Positions 58,332 to 64,000 of a DNA stretch of 64,000 nt are shown here, piece by piece. The notes under the pieces were generated by a model. It saw only the letters and a program-made list of their open reading frames with translations. It had not been told where the DNA came from and did no database searches. The stretch spans positions 57,623,466 to 57,687,465 of the forward strand of contig NC_134082.1 of NCBI RefSeq assembly GCF_000715075.1. The letters are read 5' to 3'. The first letter of the stretch is position 1. Every line of letters starts with the position of its first letter. Source of the stretch: Nicotiana tabacum (taxonomy: Eukaryota; Streptophyta; Magnoliopsida; Solanales; Solanaceae). Both the position numbers and the translations under genes were made by a program.

Positions 58332-61029
58332 TGTTACAACCCATATCCACATGTGTTAGTTCATGCCATATATTAGTTAACATAAATCCAAGAAGGAATT
58401 ATATTTGATATGATAATAAGTCAATCCTATTGGTCTTAAGTGATACAAGAGTGTATAAGGGTGATTAACAAGTATTAGAAGTTAAATGAATCAAGGATGT
58501 TGTAACTCGTATTTTTAGGTAAATCTAGCGGTGATTAATACACTTAAGAGGTCATGTATTAAGGTATTTTAATCATATAATATCTGTATCATAAGTCTTG
58601 AAGTCAAACGAGTTATGAAACAAAAGTCGACAAAAGTTGTCGCAACTTAGGTTCATAATTTTACTTAAACATTAGGTCAAATGTTTCTAATATTTTATCC
58701 TAATTTACAAGGAATTACGGGGTGATATACCAACCAAATTAAATATCTATGAGTCTAGTTTCCAACACATTAAACCCTTCATCGATACAATCTCAGAGTA
58801 GAGAGATATTCGCATTTTCGCGAGACTGCGCCAAGCACCTCTTTATGGGGCCCACTAAGGCGTTTTAAGATATTTGGACCTATATAGGATGCCTTCAACC
58901 CGTTTTAAGTCATTGCTTCTCACTATTTTCAGACCATAGAACCCTAGGAACTTCCTCTCAAGGTTCTCTCAAGATTCAAGACCCAAAAAAAGGGCAAACA
59001 ACACAAATCAAGTGTCGGGAATTCCGTGGCGCTAGTAAGTCTCTTGTTCTTCTTGTTGTTGCTCATTTTTGTGTCGTTCCAGCTCGTGTGGGAGGTTTTT
59101 TTAAAGGGTTTTTGTTTTTTAAATACTCCCTCATGTTCTTAATATCAATCCTAGGTGATTTCAAGCCTTCTAAAGTGATTCTAGTGCCGAAAAACACTAA
59201 TTGATCGCTAGTTTTGCTTTTTTTGTTGTTGTGGCAGCATTGGAGGGATATTTCATGGAAATTTAAGGTCAAATTGGAGTTGTTCTTTATTTATAAAGGT
59301 AAGTAACCTCTTAATCTATATGTATTTAATATTATCCAAGTTGCGGCTAAGCCATTGAAGCTAGAACTTGTGAAATATATATCGAAAGGCTTGGTAGTAA
59401 TGTTATTGATTTATGGACTGTTTTGCATTGCTTTTGGGCTGTTTATTTTACTACTATTTGGTGCAGTTTTGGAGGAGAAAGGGTGTGGAGAAATACCATA
59501 TATATGTAGGGTTGTGGGATGATAGTTATTCGTAACATTTCCGGGTCGTTTGACACGACTACGGTGGTCGTCGTATGTATGGAGTGATTAGGCTGTGCGT
59601 GGACTATTTTGGGAGGCTCAATATGTTTATTATTGATGTTGTTTGGGATGTTTGGTGATTGTTTTGAATGGTGTGAAGTCATATATATAGGGGAGGTGCT
59701 GTCCGTTTCATCGTAAAATAGGTTGTGGTCGATACATAATAGTTATGACGCTTAAATGATAACGGTAGTATCGCTTCTCTTATTGTAGACTAAGGAGTTT
59801 TGACAATTGCACAGCTTGAGATTGGGGCAGTATATACAAGGTATGTGAGGCTATCCCTTTCCTTCTTTTGCACGACTCTGATTGTACATAATGTAATGAA
59901 CGAGCTTACAAGATACTCTACTCTTAGAAACTAGCAGTACTTACATTGTTTTCCCTCTTATGGAACGGTTGATGTTAATGTTGCTTCTCTTATTCTTATA
60001 TTATCAATGTTGTTGGTACTTCCTGATTCTTATAAGGTTCATAGTGAAGAGTTACTCCTAATAACATGTACAGAGGATACCGACCTTACGTCACTCCGAA
60101 AGGTTTAGAATGTGATTCCATGAGTCGAGCATGCATTATATATATGTATCTATTTTACTCTACCGAGCCATGCTATAGTTGGTCGGGTACGGCACCTATT
60201 GTGCAACCACTGATTAGTTGGGTTTTACCGAGCTCCACGTGGCCGGGTACGATTCTACCGAGCCTTATAATGGCCGGGTACGTTTTTTACCAAGCCTATT
60301 ATGGCCGGGTACGATATGATGATGATGATGCCCACAGAGGTGAATGTTTTAAAGGTTTATGTATTTATACATATGTATCATGCATTTCATGTCAGTAGCC
60401 CTCAGAGGTACTAAGATGTTACAGGTTGTATATTCTCTATCCTTGCTTACATTACTGATCGTATTTATGGTTCCCTGCCTTACATACTCAGTACTTTATT
60501 CGTACTGACGTTCTTTTATTTGTGGACGTTGCAAGTCGTGCTGCAGGTCCTGATAGACAGGCAGGTGCAGCTCCCCCACCACAGTAGGTTGTCCAGTTCA
60601 GCGGTGATTGGCGAGATCCCTTTTCCGGGCTTGCCTTGGTCTTGGTATGCATTTTTGTTATGGACATTATAGGTATGTCAGGGCCCTGTTCCGGCTATGT
60701 TGCAGCATTTATGTTCCTTTAGAGGCTCATAGACAGGTGTCGACTCATGTATAGTTTGGTATGCCTTGTCGGCTAGTTTTTGTTGTATAGTCTTTCATGG
60801 TAGCGTGGTAGCTCATACCTTATATATAGTTTCTTGATTGTCTGGTCATCCCATATTATATATGTTCATGCCATCAGTTTTTATTGTTGGTTGTCCATGA
60901 TCCATGTCTACCACTTATATTGATCTCGTCAGCAGTAAAAGATAATAAAGAAGGTTAGATAAAATGTACGTTGGTGCTCGGCAAGAATGGTCGGGTGCTA
61001 GTCATGGCCCTCCAGTTTGGGTCGTGACA
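58332..61029 (+). mobile_element. 5' LTR of element E (2698 bp)
   Basis: No coding content. It includes about four ~30-bp repeats of TACCGAGCCTTATAATGGCC-type sequence followed by GGGTACG (60161-60193, 60226-60255, 60256-60287, 60288-60314) and a short GAT microsatellite at about 60316-60330. Left end by the TG start; right end by position before the PBS. Confidence 0.8.
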
Positions 61030-61033
61030 AACT

Positions 61034-61045
61034 TGGTATCAGAGC
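61034..61045 (+). other. Primer-binding site of element E
   Basis: TGGTATCAGAGC, complementary to the 3' end of initiator tRNA-Met, four bases after the LTR. Standard for chromoviruses; not itself a tRNA gene. Confidence 0.9.
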
Positions 61046-61220
61046 AAGTCTGTCCTAGGAGTTGTCTATGAGCCGTGTCCAGTAGAGTCTTGATTATGGA
61101 TGTGTAGCGCGCCACATTTATAATCAGGAGGCTACATTACATCTAGGGTTGTTACCTTCTTCCTGAATCTAAATCGTGCGTAGAGTAGAGTTGTAAGTGT
61201 TTGTCTCTAATATTCACCTT
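61046..61220 (+). other. Leader of E running into a gag-protease deletion
   Basis: About 170 bp of leader, then at about 61218 the frame enters RT at the P-W-G-A-P-V-L-F-V motif. At least 2-3 kb expected for gag and protease is absent. Confidence 0.75.
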
Positions 61221-63974
61221 GGGGTGCGCCAGTCCTATTCGTGCGAAAGGAAGATGGGTCGTTACGGATGTGTATCGACTATCGACAGTTGAATAAGTTT
61301 ACTATAAAGAACAACTATCCACTTCCAAGAATTGATGACCTGTTTGACCAACTCCAGGGTGCCAAGTATTTCTCCAAGATTGATTTACGTTCAGGGTATC
61401 ATCAGGTGAGGGTTAAGGAGAAGGATATTCCAAAGACGGCCTTCCGGAAAAGATATGGGCACTTTGAGTTCTTGGTGATGTCGTTCGGGCTAACAAATGC
61501 CCCAGCAACTTTTATGGATCTCATGAATAATATATTCAGGCCCTATCTTGATGTGTTCGTGATTGTATTCATTGATGACATTCTAGTGTATTCTCGTCCG
61601 GAGGCGGAACATGTGGGCCACTTGCGGATAGTATTACATACGCTTCAGGATCGTAAGTTATATGTTAAGCTCTCCAAATGTGAATTTTGGCTGAACTCAG
61701 TAGCGTTCCTTGGCCATGTGATATCTGACAAGGGTATTAGTGTCAACACTCAGAAGATCGACGCAGTAAAGAATTGGCTGAGACCTACAACACCATTAGA
61801 AGTCCGCAGCTTCCTGGGGCTAGCAGGATATTATAGGCGGTTTGTAGAAGGGTTTTCCTCTATATCATCACCATTGACTAAGTTAACACAGAAAGCTACC
61901 AAGTTCCAGTGGTCTAACACTTGTGAACGTAGTTTTTAGGAGCTGAAGAATCGATTGACATCCGCACCAGTGCTCACTCTTCCTGAAGGAACAGAAGGTT
62001 GTGTGGTATATTGTGATGCCTCAGGTATAGGTTTGGGGTGTGTATTGATGCAGCGTGGGAAGGTGATTGCTTATGCATCAAGACAATTGAAGAAGCATGA
62101 AAAGAATTATCCAACCCATGATTTGGAATTGGCTGCAGTAATATATGCTTTGAAGATATGGCGGCACTACTTATACGGCATCCACGTTGACATATACATA
62201 GATCACAAGAGTTTACAATACATCTTCAAGTAGAAAGAGTTGAATTTGAGGTAGCATAAGTGGCTTGAATTACTGAAAAACTACGACGTCGAGATATTAG
62301 TATTATCCCGATAAAGCCAATATTGTGGCAGATGCTCTCAGCCGTAAATCAATGGGAAGCTTAGTACATATTGAGGCAGGTATATGGGGGTTGACTAAAG
62401 AGCTTCATCATCTAGCCAATATGAGAATCAGATTGTTAGACTCTGATGACGGAGGTGTTATTGTACAGAATACATCAGAATCATCTTTGGTAGCCGAGGT
62501 AAAAGCACGGCAATATGAAGATCCTATATTAGTACGATTAAGAGAGAGCATTCAGCAGTGTAAAAGTATGGCTTTTGGGATTGGAAAAGATGGGGCACTG
62601 AGATACCAGAGCCGATTGTGTGTGCCTAATGTGGCAGGGTTGCGAGAGAAGATTATGAATGAGATTCATTAATCCCGATATTCCATCCATCCCGGCTCGA
62701 CAAAGATGTATCATGATGTCAAGGAGCAGTATTGGTGGGATAATATGAAGAAGTCTATTGCAGAATTTGTAGCCCAGTGTCCCAATTGTCAACAAGTAAA
62801 GATAGAACATCAGAAACCCGGTGGATTGCTTCAGAATATAGAGATTCCGACCTGGAAGTGGGAGGTGATTAATATGGACTTCATTATTGGATTACCTCGC
62901 TCTTATCATAAGTTTGACTCCATCTGGGTGATAATTGATTGACTTACCAAATGTGCCCATTTTCTGCCAGTGAAGACAACTTACATGGCTAAAGATTATG
63001 CGAAGTTGTATATCAAGGAGATTGTTAGGCTTCATGGTGTGCCCGTATCTATTATATCAGACCGAGGAGCTCAATTTACAGCTAACTTTTGGAGGTCTTT
63101 CCAGAAGGGTTTAGGCACACAAGTAAATCTCAGCACTGCATTTCATCCGCAGACGGACGGACAGGCTGAATGTACCATTCAGACACTGGAAGATATGCTA
63201 CGAGCATGTGTTCTAAATTTTAAGGGGAATTGGGATGACCATCTTCCACTCATAGAATTCACCTACAATAATAGCTACCATTCCAGTATTAAAATGGCCC
63301 CATACGAGGCACTATACGGGAGGAGATGTAGATCACCAGTTGGATGGTTCGAAGTCGGTGAAATAGAATTATATGGGCCAGATTTGATTCACCAAGCTAT
63401 TGAGAAGGTGAAAGTGATACAGGAGCGATTGAGGACGGCACAAAGCATGCAAATATCTTATTCTGATGTCTGACGTCGTGATCTAGAGTTTGAGGTTGGT
63501 GATTAGGTTTTCCTGAGGATCTCACCAATGAAGGGTATTATGCGTTTTGGGAAGAAAGGTAAGCTGAGTCCAAGGTATATCGGGCCGTATAAAATTCCTC
63601 GATGAATTGGACAGGTTGCTTATGAGTTAGAATTGCCATCCGAATTGGAATTTGTCCACCCGGTATTCCATGTATCTATGTTGAGGAAATGTATTGGAGA
63701 CCCTTCTCGGGTCGTCCCTATCAAAGATGTACAAGTTACAGAGTACCTATCATATGAAGAAGTGCCAGTGGCGATATTAGATCGACAAGTCCGCAAGCTG
63801 AGAACAAAAGATGTAGCTTCCAGCAAAGTATTGTGGAGGAACAAAAATTTGGAAGAAATGACATGGGAAGCAGAAGAGGAGATGAAGTCTAAATACCCTT
63901 ACCTATTCCAGAATAAAGATAACAAGGATTCTGGTGGAAGACAGGATACATTGGAAGGTGAAACGGCTCTATGA
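61221..63974 (+). pseudogene. pol of element E: RT, RNase H, integrase, chromodomain
   Basis: RT from about 61221 with the R-M-C-I-D-Y-R-Q-L block and catalytic F-I-D-D (about 61570). RNase H about 61990-62260 (Y-C-D-A-S, D-L-E-L, D-H-K). Integrase zinc region with C-P-N-C at about 62778-62790; core with N-M-D-F, S-D-R-G (about 63058) and E in Q-A-E-C, so D-D-E is present. A GPY-type module precedes a chromodomain at about 63735-63920 with aromatic residues in place, the part thought to guide insertion to heterochromatin. Stops at 61937, 62231, 62252, 62670, 62940, 63471, near 63504 and near 63602; one frameshift near 62305. Most stops fit C-to-T or G-to-A changes. Confidence 0.88.
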
Positions 63975-64000
63975 GGTAAGCAATAATTTGAGAATACTCC
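63975..64000 (+). other. Start of E 3' UTR, cut by the window end
   Basis: Follows the pol stop TGA at 63972-63974. Too short to describe. Confidence 0.5.

Larger units (their letters stand above)
58332..64000 (+). mobile_element. Element E: Tekay/Del-like chromovirus, right end outside the window
   Basis: 5' LTR 58332-61029 (TGTTACAACCC ... GTCGTGACA), a tRNA-Met-type PBS, a short leader, then pol from RT to chromodomain. gag and protease are deleted. 27 bp separate it from D. Left flank ACATA would be the TSD; the right end is not visible. Confidence 0.85.

Noticed and set aside
61034..61045. Possible tRNA fragment
   Set aside because: It is the primer-binding site complementary to tRNA-Met, with no cloverleaf around it.

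Overview
This is plant nuclear heterochromatin made of nested, decayed retrotransposons. I see no host protein gene, tRNA, rRNA or CRISPR array. The element types (Ogre/Tat elements with ~4-4.5 kb LTRs, Tat elements with an antisense ORF, Tekay/Del-like chromoviruses, an L1-type LINE with an RNase H domain) fit an angiosperm. A solanaceous genome, probably Nicotiana-like, is my guess from sequence familiarity, not from a search.

Layout. The oldest layer, D, is a minus-strand chromovirus: gag/protease at 1-1350 and 45307-45660, LTR at 45809-58304. Ogre-type element A (1351-45306, plus, 4.48 kb LTRs) interrupts D's gag, with imperfect TSD CCTGA/CTTGA. A second, longer Ogre-type element B (13109-43104, plus, 4.0 kb LTRs, exact TSD GTGCT) sits inside A's 3' LTR. 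A LINE (31721-39769) sits inside B's 3' LTR. Independently, Tat element C (46785-56869, exact TSD AAATG) sits inside D's LTR. A second chromovirus E (plus, 58332 to beyond 64000) begins 27 bp after D. LTR divergence agrees with the nesting: in hand-compared samples B's LTRs differ at about 6 of 160 bases and A's at about 17 of 195.

Coding content. B keeps ORF1 (unknown function, coiled-coil C-terminus), gag, protease, a G-patch-like segment, a 183-bp intron whose removal joins protease to RT exactly in frame, then RT, RNase H, a second RNase H and integrase, all with stops and frameshifts. A lost everything between ORF1 and the RT active site, plus the integrase core. C lost RT-RNase H-integrase but keeps gag pieces and an antisense gene of five exons. 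E lost gag-protease but keeps RT to chromodomain. The LINE has ORF1 (zinc knuckle) and ORF2 (endonuclease, RT, RNase H).

Most interesting signal. The noncoding parts of A, B and C hold reiterated RNA-hairpin architecture: (i) a ~65-nt module of two hairpins occurring six times at ORF boundaries and before 3' LTRs in A and B; (ii) leader and LTR hairpins with near-invariant loops and changing stems; (iii) 3'-UTR tandem arrays in A, B and C, unrelated in sequence, whose units are each built round a short hairpin, in A with clear compensatory stem changes; (iv) the multi-intron antisense gene in C.
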